Assembly (NCBI GenBank): GCA_900546495.1 | Contig: URDN01000022.1 | Location: 1-43,725 of the forward strand | DNA: 43,725 nucleotides | Direction of reading: 5' to 3' | From: an uncultured Lachnospiraceae bacterium | Lineage (GTDB): Bacteria > Bacillota > Clostridia > Lachnospirales > Lachnospiraceae | Position numbers and translations under genes: made by a program | Notes under the pieces: generated by a model | Databases searched by the model: none | What the model was told of the DNA's origin: nothing | The model's input: the letters and a program-made list of their open reading frames with translations, nothing else | In this document: positions 8,066 to 15,615 of the stretch, piece by piece | Layout: every line of letters starts with the position of its first letter | How positions within the stretch are numbered: position 1 is the stretch's first letter

Positions 8066-9821
8066 CGTCATCTCCTCCTTTCACCTGTGATTCATATACT
8101 TCACGATAAATATCGCTGCTCTTTAACAATTCCTCATGCGTGCCGTATGCACTGATTTTTCCATCGTCCATAACAATGATGTGATCTGCATCCTGAACGG
8201 AAGATATACGCTGTGCGATGATAATCTTTGTCGTATCCGGAATTTCTTCCAGAAAAGCTTTACGGATCAATGCATCTGTCTTGGTATCTACCGCACTGGT
8301 AGAGTCATCCAGGATCAGAATCTTCGGTTTCTTCAGTAATGCACGTGCGATACACAGACGCTGTTTCTGTCCACCGGAAACGTTATTTCCGCCCTGCTCG
8401 ATATAAGTATCATATTTGTGTGGGAAAGTCTGGACAAAATCATCTGCCTGAGCCAGTTCACAGGCATGAATCAATTCTTCATCTGTCGCTTTCTCATTAC
8501 CCCAGCGCAGGTTCTCCTTAATGGTACCGGAGAATAATATGTTTTTCTGAAGTACCATCGCTACAGAATCACGCAGAGTCTCAAGGTCGTAATCGCGGAC
8601 ATCCACACCACCAACTTTGACATCACCACCGGTAACGTCATACAGACGCGGGATCAACTGAACCAGACTGGATTTTGCAGAACCAGTTCCACCGATGATA
8701 CCAATGGTTTCGCCGGAATTAATTTTCAGATTAATGTTATCCAGTACCGGTTTGTCAGCTTTCTTCGCATAGTAAAATTCTACGTTTTCAAATTCGACAG
8801 AACCGTCAGCAACCTCTGTTACCGGATTTTCTTTGTTCCGAATATCACTTTCCTCTTCCAGAATCTCAACAATACGTTCGGCAGAAGATCTTGCAATAAT
8901 GATCATAACAAATACCATGGAGATCATCATCAGACACATCAGGATCTGTGACGCATAAGTGAACAGGCTCATCAGCTCACCAGTTGTCAGACCACCGGCT
9001 ACACCTTTTACATTACCGCTGACGATAATCGCTTTTGCACCGATCCATGCAACTGCCAGCAGACAGATATCGATTGCTGTCATCATGGACGGCATGTTAA
9101 ATGCAAGCATTTTTTCTGCTTTTGCAAAGTCTTTGTAGATTTTCTGAGAAATCTTTCCGAATTTCTCATCTTCATGCTCCTCACGGATAAAAGATTTTAC
9201 GACTCTTACGCCATGAAGGTTTTCCTGGACCACCTCATTTAAACGGTCATAAGTACGGAATACACGCTCAAAATACGGATGAACGTGCTGTGCCAGCCAG
9301 ATCAGTACAAATCCAAGTACCGGAACGGTGGCTAAGAAGATCAGTGAAATTTTTACATTGATCGTAAAGGACATAACCAGCGCAAAAACCAGCATGATCG
9401 GCGCACGGAATGCGATACGGATGATCATCTGATATGCATTCTGTACGTTCGTTACGTCTGTGGTCAGACGTGTTACAATACTTGCCGTTGAGAACTTATC
9501 AATATTGGAAAAAGAAAAGTTCTGAATCCGGTAGTACATATCCTTTCTTAAATTTTGTGACAGACCGCAGGATGCGATCGATGCCTGGTGTCCCGCCAGC
9601 GTACCAAACGCCAGAGAGATCATTGCCAGAACAAGAAGTAAGATTCCATATTTCCAGATTACCGACATGCTGCCGGCTTCAATTCCTTTGTCGATCAAAC
9701 TCGCCATAACAAATGGGATCAGTACTTCCATGACAACTTCTACGGTTACAAAAATCGGAGTAAGAATACTCGCCTTTTTATATTCCCGTATCGATTCCAT
9801 TAACTTTTTTACAAGTTTCAC
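8055..9821 (-). CDS. ABC exporter half-transporter with degenerate ATP site
   Basis: Partner of the following gene, with the same TMD-NBD layout (588 aa). The NBD has Walker A GGTGSAKSS (Ala where Gly is usual), a canonical signature VSGGQKQR, and Walker B LILDDSTSAVD, in which Asp replaces the catalytic Glu. The Asp-for-Glu here, combined with LSQGQ in the partner, is the known pattern of heterodimeric exporters such as TM287/288 and BmrC/D, with one hydrolytic and one regulatory ATP site. It is directly downstream of a marR-type gene (69 bp) and so is probably controlled by it. It ends GGDDDEQ, overlapping the next gene. Substrate not predictable. Confidence 0.93.
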   Translation of the reverse strand: MKLVKKLMESIREYKKASILTPIFVTVEVVMEVLIPFVMASLIDKGIEAGSMSVIWKYGILLLVLAMISLAFGTLAGHQASIASCGLSQNLRKDMYYRIQNFSFSNIDKFSTASIVTRLTTDVTNVQNAYQMIIRIAFRAPIMLVFALVMSFTINVKISLIFLATVPVLGFVLIWLAQHVHPYFERVFRTYDRLNEVVQENLHGVRVVKSFIREEHEDEKFGKISQKIYKDFAKAEKMLAFNMPSMMTAIDICLLAVAWIGAKAIIVSGNVKGVAGGLTTGELMSLFTYASQILMCLMMISMVFVMIIIARSSAERIVEILEEESDIRNKENPVTEVADGSVEFENVEFYYAKKADKPVLDNINLKINSGETIGIIGGTGSAKSSLVQLIPRLYDVTGGDVKVGGVDVRDYDLETLRDSVAMVLQKNILFSGTIKENLRWGNEKATDEELIHACELAQADDFVQTFPHKYDTYIEQGGNNVSGGQKQRLCIARALLKKPKILILDDSTSAVDTKTDALIRKAFLEEIPDTTKIIIAQRISSVQDADHIIVMDDGKISAYGTHEELLKSSDIYREVYESQVKGGDDDEQ

Positions 9822-9889
9822 GATTTGCTTTCCTCCTGTTTTTAATTATTTATTTCCAACAATTTTTCCTGAACACGATTCTTCTTATT

Positions 9890-10342
9890 TCATCGTGCTG
9901 TTGCCTCTTTCATATTTTTCTGCATGCGATGAATATAATCAAAAAACTGCTCCATCTCCTGATCGGTAAAACCTTTTGACAAAATCGTTTCTACCTCAGT
10001 GAAATCTTATATCATAAGTTTGTTCACTTCCCTTGCCCGGTCAGTTAAAACAAGCTTTTTCAGACGCGCATCCCACGGCACACTCTGCCGCTCGATCAGT
10101 CCTTTTTCCACCATCAGGTTTACCACCTTGGAAGCCGTTGACCGGGTGATCTCGAAGCAGCTTTCCAGATCCTTCTGAAATACATCTTCATTATTATCTG
10201 TCTTATCTGAAATATATCCAATAATCCATGCATTTGCGCCTGTCACACTGTCTATTTTCTTTTTGTTCGGTGCATTCTCAATCCACCGATGAATCTGATG
10301 CGACAGGATTCTTACATCGTTGCCGATGTGATCTTTTTGCAT
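9890..10342 (-). pseudogene. MarR-family regulator interrupted by an in-frame TAA
   Basis: Winged-helix MarR regulator, expected to repress the ABC exporter operon downstream. The start (MQKDHIG, 10342) has AAGGAGG 6 bases upstream. The DNA-binding segment is DLESCFEITRSTASKVVNLMVEKGLIERQ and the wing is WDARLKKLVLT. Translation meets TAA at 10009-10007 after VNKLMI, but the same frame continues after it as DFTEVETILSKGFTDQEMEQ and on to EATAR, then TGA at 9892-9890. Without the TAA the protein would be 150 aa, a normal MarR length, and the lost 38 residues are the C-terminal dimerisation helix. A truncated 111-aa product may be made but is probably impaired. A one-base sequencing error would also explain it. 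Confidence 0.85.
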
Positions 10343-10370
10343 ATCACGCCTCCTTCCCAAAACAGTATTT

Positions 10371-10399
10371 ATTATAATGCAAAAAATGTTTGCCGTCAA
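10371..10399 (-). promoter_or_regulatory. marR-ABC operon promoter
   Basis: Read on the minus strand: TTGACG (10399-10394), a 17-bp spacer, TATAAT (10376-10371). Start expected near 10364, about 20 bases before the marR ATG. The -35 lies inside the palindrome centred on 10402. Confidence 0.8.
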
Positions 10400-10421
10400 A
10401 CAGTTTGACAGCAAACATTTT
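10383..10421. promoter_or_regulatory. 39-bp palindromic operator of the marR-ABC operon
   Basis: An almost perfect inverted repeat centred on 10402 (inner core GTCAAAC-A-GTTTGAC, outer arms AAAATGTTTGC), with one mismatched pair (10394/10410). It covers the -35, as expected for MarR autorepression. It lacks a T-tract on the coding side and sits upstream of the promoter start, so it is not a terminator for this operon. Confidence 0.75.
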
Positions 10422-10461
10422 CGGGATTTTTTGATATTTTTGTTCAATTTGCCAGAAAATA

Positions 10462-10749
10462 CTAAATACAAAATGCAGCATATAGCGGAACAGTCTTTTT
10501 GCAATCCTCAAACCCAAAATTTTTTGCAGATAATTTAATTGCATATTCTGGTTTATACTTATCCATATAAATACATAAGCTCTTTGCTCTTGTATTATCT
10601 GCAGACTTAACCTCTATCGGAACCAACTTTCCTTCTCGTTGAATGACAAAATCTATTTCGGCTCCACGCTCTGATTCCCAATAATAAGTGCGGTAACCAT
10701 TAATTGACAACTGAAGATTTACATAATTCTCTGTCATACCACTTTCATT
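10462..10749 (-). pseudogene. C-terminal remnant of a DUF4143-type AAA ATPase
   Basis: About 95 codons resembling the C-terminal nuclease-like (DUF4143) end of the widespread AAA family ATPases: GMTENYVNLQL, YYWESERGAEIDFVIQ and LVPIEVKSADNT contain the characteristic Glu-Ile-Asp-Phe and Ile-Glu-Val-Lys pattern. Full-length relatives are about 400 aa; here the ATPase part is absent and a stop (TAG) lies in frame just upstream. The Met at 10737 has no convincing RBS. Best read as a gene relic; it abuts the marR operator region. Confidence 0.75.
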
Positions 10750-10845
10750 TTCGTTCTATTTTTAACATTATTTTACACGAATTTTTTACTGATTTTCGCA
10801 TTAGATTACATGAGCAAAAAATGTTATCTAAGTAGTACCTGATAT

Positions 10846-11100
10846 TTAATATCCTATAAGCCGTTTTGCATTCACCATATCTTCTTTACGTATACAAACA
10901 GAATATTCATACAGTTCCTTGCTATCTATTCCAATCGTTGACCCATGCCCTCGGAACCTTCGCACACCCGCGCTTGCATCTGTACTCGTCGTATGTGTTT
11001 TATATGGGATTTTATTTTCTTCCAATATGTCACAAATTCGATTATATTCTGTTACATCCCGCCCCGTATAGATTTCTGTTGAATTAAATGCTGTAATCAT
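10846..11100 (-). CDS. small DUF2007-like protein
   Basis: 84-aa protein of unknown function. ILEENKIPYKT followed by IRKEDMVNAKRLIGY resembles the small putative signal-transducing fold (DUF2007), with an alpha-beta start and a closing helix of the type ExxxAxxLI; this is a motif impression. No membrane segment. AAGGAG is 7 bases before the ATG at 11100, so expression is plausible. It sits downstream of the 45-aa membrane protein on the same strand, with a terminator between them. The stretch 10750-10845 shows nothing. Confidence 0.7.
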   Translation of the reverse strand: MITAFNSTEIYTGRDVTEYNRICDILEENKIPYKTHTTSTDASAGVRRFRGHGSTIGIDSKELYEYSVCIRKEDMVNAKRLIGY

Positions 11101-11121
11101 ACACTTTCTCCTTCCCTCAGA

Positions 11122-11168
11122 TAGAAAAACTCCCCTGTCTATTACCTATTGTAATAAAACAGGGGACA
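11122..11168 (-). terminator. terminator after the 45-aa membrane protein
   Basis: On the minus strand TCCCCTGT pairs with ACAGGGGA across an AT-rich loop, followed by a T5 tract. It begins about 13 bp after the stop at 11181. Confidence 0.75.
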
Positions 11169-11180
11169 TCTTTGTTCTGA

Positions 11181-11318
11181 TTAGAAAATAATATCAGATT
11201 TGTTTTTTAATAATACAATTCCGGAAATCATAACCAGCAACCCGATGATCATTGCACACACACCGGCAATGATCCCCAAAATGCCGGAATGTTTCATCTT
11301 GAAATAAATATTCTCCAT
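11181..11318 (-). CDS. 45-aa single-pass membrane protein
   Basis: Short gene with good signals: AGGAGAG about 9 bases before the ATG at 11318 and a terminator after the stop. The product starts MENIYFKMKHSG, followed by one hydrophobic helix (ILGIIAGVCAMIIGLLVMIS, about residues 13-37) and a short LKKNKSDIIF tail. Function unknown. No toxin-antitoxin RNA partner is obvious. A longer ORF in another frame over the same DNA has no ribosome site and is rejected. Confidence 0.7.
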   Translation of the reverse strand: MENIYFKMKHSGILGIIAGVCAMIIGLLVMISGIVLLKNKSDIIF

Positions 11319-11468
11319 CGCTTTCTCTCTCCTGTGTCATACTCGATTTCATGTTAACAATCAGGTTTCCTCTCACCCAATCGCTTTATATAGATATATT
11401 TTACCATTATTCTAACCGTATTCCCATAGTTTTTTCTAACTGAAAAATAAATATTTCATAAAATAATT

Positions 11469-11627
11469 ACAGTTCATACGCGCCATTCGCAAAACGTCCT
11501 TTCAGGACTTCTCCGTAGCTACACTACTACTTTTGCTCATAAAAAGGCTCTCTCTTCATCATTATGTATCCAAATATCTCCTCATGCAAGCATGATCAAT
11601 ATTTGAATACATATGATGAGTGAACTA
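11469..11627 (-). repeat. MITE-like dispersed repeat, copy A
   Basis: 159-bp element bounded by ACAGTTCA at 11469 and TGAACTAT at the other end, i.e. near-perfect 8-bp terminal inverted repeats. In reverse complement it matches the 191-bp element at 35711-35901 over both outer parts (CGCCATTCG block; ATCATTATGTATCCA block; CTCCTCATGCA block). The centre differs. It is non-coding and lies just downstream of the 2-oxoacid oxidoreductase terminator. Confidence 0.8.
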
Positions 11628-11635
11628 TAATAAAA

Positions 11636-11675
11636 AAATACGACCAACCACAACTCTGTGAATCAGTCGTATTTT
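11636..11675 (-). terminator. terminator of the 2-oxoacid oxidoreductase operon
   Basis: On the minus strand AATACGAC pairs with GTCGTATT across a loop of about 20 nt and is followed by a long T-run. It lies about 60 bp past the gamma-subunit stop. Confidence 0.75.
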
Positions 11676-11734
11676 CTATATTTTTTTAATGGATTCGAAT
11701 CCCGCTTATGTTCTTTTAAAACGAAGAACTCTGC

Positions 11735-12283
11735 TTATCTCTGAGAACGCCCGATCTCAAGACCTTTCTCGAAAGCTTCTTTGTTCAGCGGAAGTAATTT
11801 TGCCTTTTTAGCAAGTTTATGCTCGATTGTTCCCCATACAACTTCCGGAGATACAACCTCTGTATAACCAACGTATACACCAAGCATGATTACGTTTAAT
11901 ACTTTTGCATTTCCCATTTCCAGAGCCATCTCTGTAACCGGTGCTTTTACAACTTTCACATCTGTTCTGTCGATATCCTCTTCCGGAACGATAGAGCTGT
12001 TGATGAAAAGTGTGCCACCCTGTTTCAGAGTCGGAAGGAATTTCTGCAGGGACGGACCGTTCATAACGATCAGGTCGTCCATAACATCACCCAGAGGTGC
12101 TCCTACCATCTCGTCGGAGATTACAACGAAGCAGTTCGCTGTACCACCACGCTGCTCAGCGCCGTAGGACGGGAAGAAAGTAACGTTTTTATCTGTAGAA
12201 TCACAGGTTGCAGATGCAAGGAATTTACCAAGAGTCATGACACCCTGTCCGCCGAATCCGGCAACACATAAATTTGTTTCCAT
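11735..12283 (-). CDS. 2-oxoacid:ferredoxin oxidoreductase, gamma subunit
   Basis: Gamma subunit of a four-subunit 2-oxoacid:ferredoxin oxidoreductase, which oxidatively decarboxylates a 2-oxoacid to the acyl-CoA and reduces ferredoxin. Family marks: GFGGQGVMTLGKFLA at the N terminus, SYGAEQRGGTANCFV, and the P-x-x-G-A-P-L-type loop. At 182 aa it is normal for this subunit. Last gene of a delta-alpha-beta-gamma operon; 12 bp separate it from the beta gene, with TAGGAGGAAG as RBS. The order fits Vor/Kor-type enzymes rather than the fused pyruvate enzyme. Confidence 0.92.
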   Translation of the reverse strand: METNLCVAGFGGQGVMTLGKFLASATCDSTDKNVTFFPSYGAEQRGGTANCFVVISDEMVGAPLGDVMDDLIVMNGPSLQKFLPTLKQGGTLFINSSIVPEEDIDRTDVKVVKAPVTEMALEMGNAKVLNVIMLGVYVGYTEVVSPEVVWGTIEHKLAKKAKLLPLNKEAFEKGLEIGRSQR

Positions 12284-12295
12284 ATTGACTTCCTC

Positions 12296-13033
12296 CTATT
12301 TATCTCTGATTACGCCCAGCGGATATTCCGGAAGCATTTTCTGCTCGATGAAATCCAATGCGTCTAACGGCTCAAGTCCCCAGTTTGTCGGGCAGCTTGT
12401 TACGATCTCTACCATAGAGAAACCTTTTCCGTCGATCTGATTCTGGAACGCTTTCTTGATTGCGTTTTTGGTTTTGATAACATTCTGCGGAGTGTTGCAG
12501 CTTGTTCTCTCCAGGTAAGCCGGAGCTGTCAGCTTGTCTAAAATCTCACACATATGCATCGGGTAACCATGCTCTTCCGGGATACGTCCTTTCGGAGCTG
12601 TGGAAGCTTTCATACCAACCAGAGTAGTCGGAGCCATCTGTCCACCTGTCATACCGTAAATACCGTTGTTAATGAAGATAACAGTGATGTTCTCACCACG
12701 GTTAGCTGCAGAAACAGACTCTGCAAGACCGATGGAAGCGAAGTCACCATCACCCTGATATGTGAAGTACAGAGTATCCGGGTTGCTTCTCTTCATACCT
12801 GTTGCTACTGCACAGGCACGGCCATGCGGCGCTGTAATTGTATCATATGCGATATAATCCATATGAAGACCACAGCATCCGATACCGGTAATCATAACTG
12901 CTTTATCTACAAGGTTCATCTCTTCGAGAGCCTCACCGATTAATTTTACAACCGTGCTGTGCATACAGCCCGGACAGAATCCGGATACTTTATCTTCCTG
13001 GATTGTTTTTGTTCTTGAATAAACTAATTCCAT
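12296..13033 (-). CDS. 2-oxoacid:ferredoxin oxidoreductase, beta (TPP) subunit
   Basis: Thiamine-diphosphate-binding subunit. FCPGCMHS at the N terminus supplies the conserved Cys/His segment, and the TPP-Mg motif runs from GDGDFASIG to IFINNGIYGMTGGQ. The loop APHGRACAVATG follows family practice. 245 aa is normal for a Kor/Vor beta chain, which lacks the long C-terminal extension of pyruvate enzymes. It sits between the alpha and gamma genes with spacers of 17 and 12 bp. Substrate preference (branched-chain 2-oxoacid or 2-oxoglutarate) cannot be settled from the sequence. Confidence 0.93.
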   Translation of the reverse strand: MELVYSRTKTIQEDKVSGFCPGCMHSTVVKLIGEALEEMNLVDKAVMITGIGCCGLHMDYIAYDTITAPHGRACAVATGMKRSNPDTLYFTYQGDGDFASIGLAESVSAANRGENITVIFINNGIYGMTGGQMAPTTLVGMKASTAPKGRIPEEHGYPMHMCEILDKLTAPAYLERTSCNTPQNVIKTKNAIKKAFQNQIDGKGFSMVEIVTSCPTNWGLEPLDALDFIEQKMLPEYPLGVIRDK

Positions 13034-13050
13034 GTTCCGTATCCTCCTTA

Positions 13051-14127
13051 TTATCCTAAAATCTTTTTAACAGCCTCGATCACTGCCTCACGGCTCATGA
13101 TGTTACCACCGGAGCACAGGCATGTCTCGATAGCGCAACGACCTTTGACACCCATCTCTACGTCCTCAATGAACTGTGCCGGAATAGACATCTCTACGTC
13201 GAGAACTGCTTTACAGATATCGTAGTTGATCTTGTCATAAGAAGCATATGGGAACGGGCTGACTGTAATAGGGCGGATCATACCGATCTTGTATCCTTCT
13301 TTACGAAGCATGTCTACAACAGATTTGCAGATACGAGCGGAGATACCATAAGCTGTAAGTACAAGCTCAGCATCCTCGATCTGATACTCTTCTACCATTA
13401 CATCTTTTTCCCAGCTGGCATACATCTTTGCAGCATCTTCGTTCCATGCCTGCATTTTCTTTGTATCCCACTGACCTGGCTGAATCCAGGAACGATTTGC
13501 ATAGTCAAGTTCATGACCAATACAAGCCCATTTCTTTTTGCTCTCTTTGATTGCTGCGATCTCTTCATCAGATTTCATCTCTGGAAGTTCAACCGGCTCC
13601 ATCATAGTTCCGATTACACCGTCTGCAAGGATCAGAACCGGGTTCATATCACGATCTGCATAATCAAATGCTGCATATGTAAGGTCAACTGCCTCCTGTA
13701 CAGTAGACGGAGCCAGAACCATCATACGGAAACCACCGTTACCGGAAGCTTTTGTAGCCTGGAAGTAATCCTGCTGAGCTGGCTGGATAGCACCTACACC
13801 TGGGCCTCCTCTGGAGATATTTGAGTACACGATCGGTACACGTGCTGCTGCACAATAGGAAATTCCCTCACTCTTTAATGCGATTCCCGGGCTGGAAGAA
13901 GATGTCATAGATCTCGTTCCTGCTGCTGCTGCTCCGTATACCATGTTTACAGATGCAACCTCAGACTCACCCTGTACAAAGTTACCGCCAACTTCCGGAA
14001 GTCTTCTTGCGAAATACTCCGGGATCTCGTTCTGCGGTGTGATAGGATATCCGGCGAAAAATCTACAGCCGGCTCTTACTGCTGCTTCAGCGATAGCTTC
14101 ACAGCCTTTCATTAATACTCTTGCCAT
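13051..14127 (-). CDS. vorB: 2-oxoacid:ferredoxin oxidoreductase, alpha subunit (VorB-type)
   Basis: Alpha chain of the complex, carrying the pyrimidine-binding and transketolase C-like domains. CRFFAGYPITPQNEIPEYF and QGESEVASVNMVYGAAAAG are the diagnostic N-terminal motifs, and SSSSPGIALKSEG and SRGGPGVGAIQPAQQD follow. 358 aa fits the branched-chain 2-oxoacid (VorB) group, to which proteins of this form are usually assigned; 2-oxoglutarate (KorA) remains possible. Start ATG at 14127 with a good RBS, 15 bp after the ferredoxin-like gene. In amino-acid-fermenting anaerobes the complex links valine/leucine-type oxidation to reduced ferredoxin. Confidence 0.92.
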   Translation of the reverse strand: MARVLMKGCEAIAEAAVRAGCRFFAGYPITPQNEIPEYFARRLPEVGGNFVQGESEVASVNMVYGAAAAGTRSMTSSSSPGIALKSEGISYCAAARVPIVYSNISRGGPGVGAIQPAQQDYFQATKASGNGGFRMMVLAPSTVQEAVDLTYAAFDYADRDMNPVLILADGVIGTMMEPVELPEMKSDEEIAAIKESKKKWACIGHELDYANRSWIQPGQWDTKKMQAWNEDAAKMYASWEKDVMVEEYQIEDAELVLTAYGISARICKSVVDMLRKEGYKIGMIRPITVSPFPYASYDKINYDICKAVLDVEMSIPAQFIEDVEMGVKGRCAIETCLCSGGNIMSREAVIEAVKKILG

Positions 14128-14142
14128 AATCTTTCTACCTCC

Positions 14143-14346
14143 TTATTTGTAGATCTCTATCGCACCATCCGGACAGATACGTCCGCACATACAACAGGCG
14201 ATACAAGCATCCATGTTTGTCGGTACTACATACTCGTAACCTTTAGAGTTTACTTCATGTCCGATTTCCAGTACGTTCTTCGGACAGAACTTAATGCAGT
14301 AACCACAGCTTTTACAGCGTTCTGATTTAACCACGATTTTTGCCAT
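14143..14346 (-). CDS. 2-oxoacid:ferredoxin oxidoreductase, delta (2x[4Fe-4S]) subunit
   Basis: 67-aa ferredoxin-like subunit with two complete cluster motifs, CKSCGYCIKFCP and CIACCMCGRICP, that carry electrons from the TPP centre to ferredoxin. First gene of the four-gene operon and in the correct place for the delta chain. RBS GAGGAGG precedes the ATG. Upstream, between it and the P-loop gene, lies a small hairpin (AACACC/GGTGTT, 14401-14419). Confidence 0.93.
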   Translation of the reverse strand: MAKIVVKSERCKSCGYCIKFCPKNVLEIGHEVNSKGYEYVVPTNMDACIACCMCGRICPDGAIEIYK

Positions 14347-14400
14347 CGATTAAATCCTCCTCTCAAGATAATAAATACTTGTTGTAATTGATTATTTCTC

Positions 14401-14419
14401 AACACCAGATTTCGGTGTT
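14401..14419 (-). promoter_or_regulatory. small hairpin upstream of the oxidoreductase operon
   Basis: AACACC pairs with GGTGTT over a 7-nt loop between the P-loop gene stop and the delta-subunit start. There is no long T-tract. It could be a weak terminator or an mRNA processing hairpin. Confidence 0.35.
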
Positions 14420-14441
14420 TAAAACATATTCTCCGGAAATA

Positions 14442-15173
14442 TTAACCCCGTCCCGGAACCGGCTGACCACTGGTCTGTTCTGTCTGTAACCAGGGATAAG
14501 TCAGATACAGTTCCACCGGAAATACCGGCACATCTGAGGAATCTTTTACTTCCTCGTACAGATCTTCTCTGACGCATGCAAAATCCACCGCGATATACGG
14601 TGTCACCATCTCGGACATCTTACGGCTGCCCTCGATAAATTCCTTTGCTGTAGTGGTCATTCCATTGTTCGGATTGTTCACCATGTGAAGTTTGCCAAGC
14701 TGAATATGGGAAACACCAAGGATCTGTCCCAGTGTACCGTCGATATGGTCGATATCATTGGACCATGGACGATATGCATTCAGCACATAATACACAATAG
14801 TATTGTCTTTGTTCAGCTTCGGTGCATAACCGCCAATAGCGCGCGCTCCGATGTGATCTCCACCGACATCCATAACCACATAACAGGCGTCATCCTTTAA
14901 CAGGCGATTGACACCTCCGACAACAGTCGGCGCATCCATGAACTGTTTTTCATGGTGACAGATAATTCCCATTTCTTCCATCTGCATTTCTACATCTCTG
15001 GATCGGAACAGTGGCTTGGTCATATCCATGTCAAAGAAATGTACCGGCTTATCCTGAAGCTGCACCAGCCACTTTGCGAAATTAATGGAAATCTCGCTTT
15101 TTCCGCTTCCGGCTTCGCCGACAAATACAAAATTAATGTTGTCTCCAATGAGCTTTTTTAATTTTTCCTGCAT
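14442..15173 (-). CDS. P-loop ATP/GTP-binding protein of unknown role
   Basis: 243-aa cytoplasmic protein with Walker A GEAGSGKSE near residue 20, then a MinD/CobQ-like arrangement: FFDMDMTKPLFRSRD (Asp-rich strand), YVVMDVGGDHIGARAIG (a Walker B-like strand followed by GGD), and VLNAYRPW. The family is not recognised by name. The start at 15173 (MQEKLKK) is chosen because GGAGG lies 10 bases upstream; a longer reading from 15254 has no such support. It is the gene before the oxidoreductase operon on the same strand, about 95 bp away, so a role in cofactor or metal-centre assembly, or simple co-regulation, is possible but speculative. Confidence 0.75.
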   Translation of the reverse strand: MQEKLKKLIGDNINFVFVGEAGSGKSEISINFAKWLVQLQDKPVHFFDMDMTKPLFRSRDVEMQMEEMGIICHHEKQFMDAPTVVGGVNRLLKDDACYVVMDVGGDHIGARAIGGYAPKLNKDNTIVYYVLNAYRPWSNDIDHIDGTLGQILGVSHIQLGKLHMVNNPNNGMTTTAKEFIEGSRKMSEMVTPYIAVDFACVREDLYEEVKDSSDVPVFPVELYLTYPWLQTEQTSGQPVPGRG

Positions 15174-15308
15174 TCTGCAGCTTCCTCCGTTCCATTTCCT
15201 GATCGGAAATTTTCTCACTGGAGACATTCTACTACAATTTTCGCGGTTAGTCACGGCTTTTTTTGTAAAAAATATAAAATATTATATATCTTGCACGATT
15301 TTATTCAT

Positions 15309-15345
15309 AAAAAAAGAAGAACAAACGAAAAATTTGTTCTCCATA
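15309..15345 (-). terminator. terminator of the TIR operon
   Basis: On the minus strand GAACAAA (15339-15333) pairs with TTTGTTC (15325-15319) across a 7-nt loop and is followed by TTCTTTTTTT. It lies just beyond the eroded kinase-like fragment. The rest of 15174-15392 is AT-rich with no gene. Confidence 0.7.
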
Positions 15346-15392
15346 TTGAATTTTTTATGTTGCTATACTATATTCTCACGAAGATAGTAACA

Positions 15393-15594
15393 CTACATTT
15401 CACAGATATGCGGAAACCAGCTGCTGTCTAGCTGCTGCAAACGCTCATATACTGCCCGGTTATAATCCGTCAGTTCTTTTCGCACATAAAATTTTCCATT
15501 TCCCGCATGCCGCGTCAGCCAGATATGTTCCTCAGCCTCCCAGTTGTCTGACCGGTTGATAAAATGAGATTCGATAATGTTCTTCCAGTGTCAT
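15393..15594 (-). pseudogene. kinase-like N-terminal fragment, frameshifted
   Basis: On the minus strand a start-like ATG (15594) reads MTLEEHY and then stops early, while the next frame from about 15578 reads NIIESHFINRSDNWEAEE, then HIWLTRHAGNGKFYVRKEL and LTDYNRAVYERLQQLDSSWF up to HICEM and TAG at 15395-15393. The phrase FYVRKELTDYNRAVYERL looks like the beta3-Lys/alphaC part of a Ser/Thr protein kinase N-lobe. The rest of the kinase is missing. This is a broken remnant; the kinase identification is an impression from a short stretch. Confidence 0.55.
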
Positions 15595-15615
15595 AAAAAC
15601 CCCTTTTCCTTGCAG

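Noticed and set aside
10383..10421. The large palindrome as a terminator
   Set aside because: It lies upstream of the marR start and contains the -35 of a well-spaced promoter, which fits an operator rather than a terminator for this operon.
11194..11376. 60-aa minus-strand ORF overlapping the 45-aa membrane gene
   Set aside because: It has no ribosome site and lies in another frame over a gene that has both a good RBS and a clear membrane helix.
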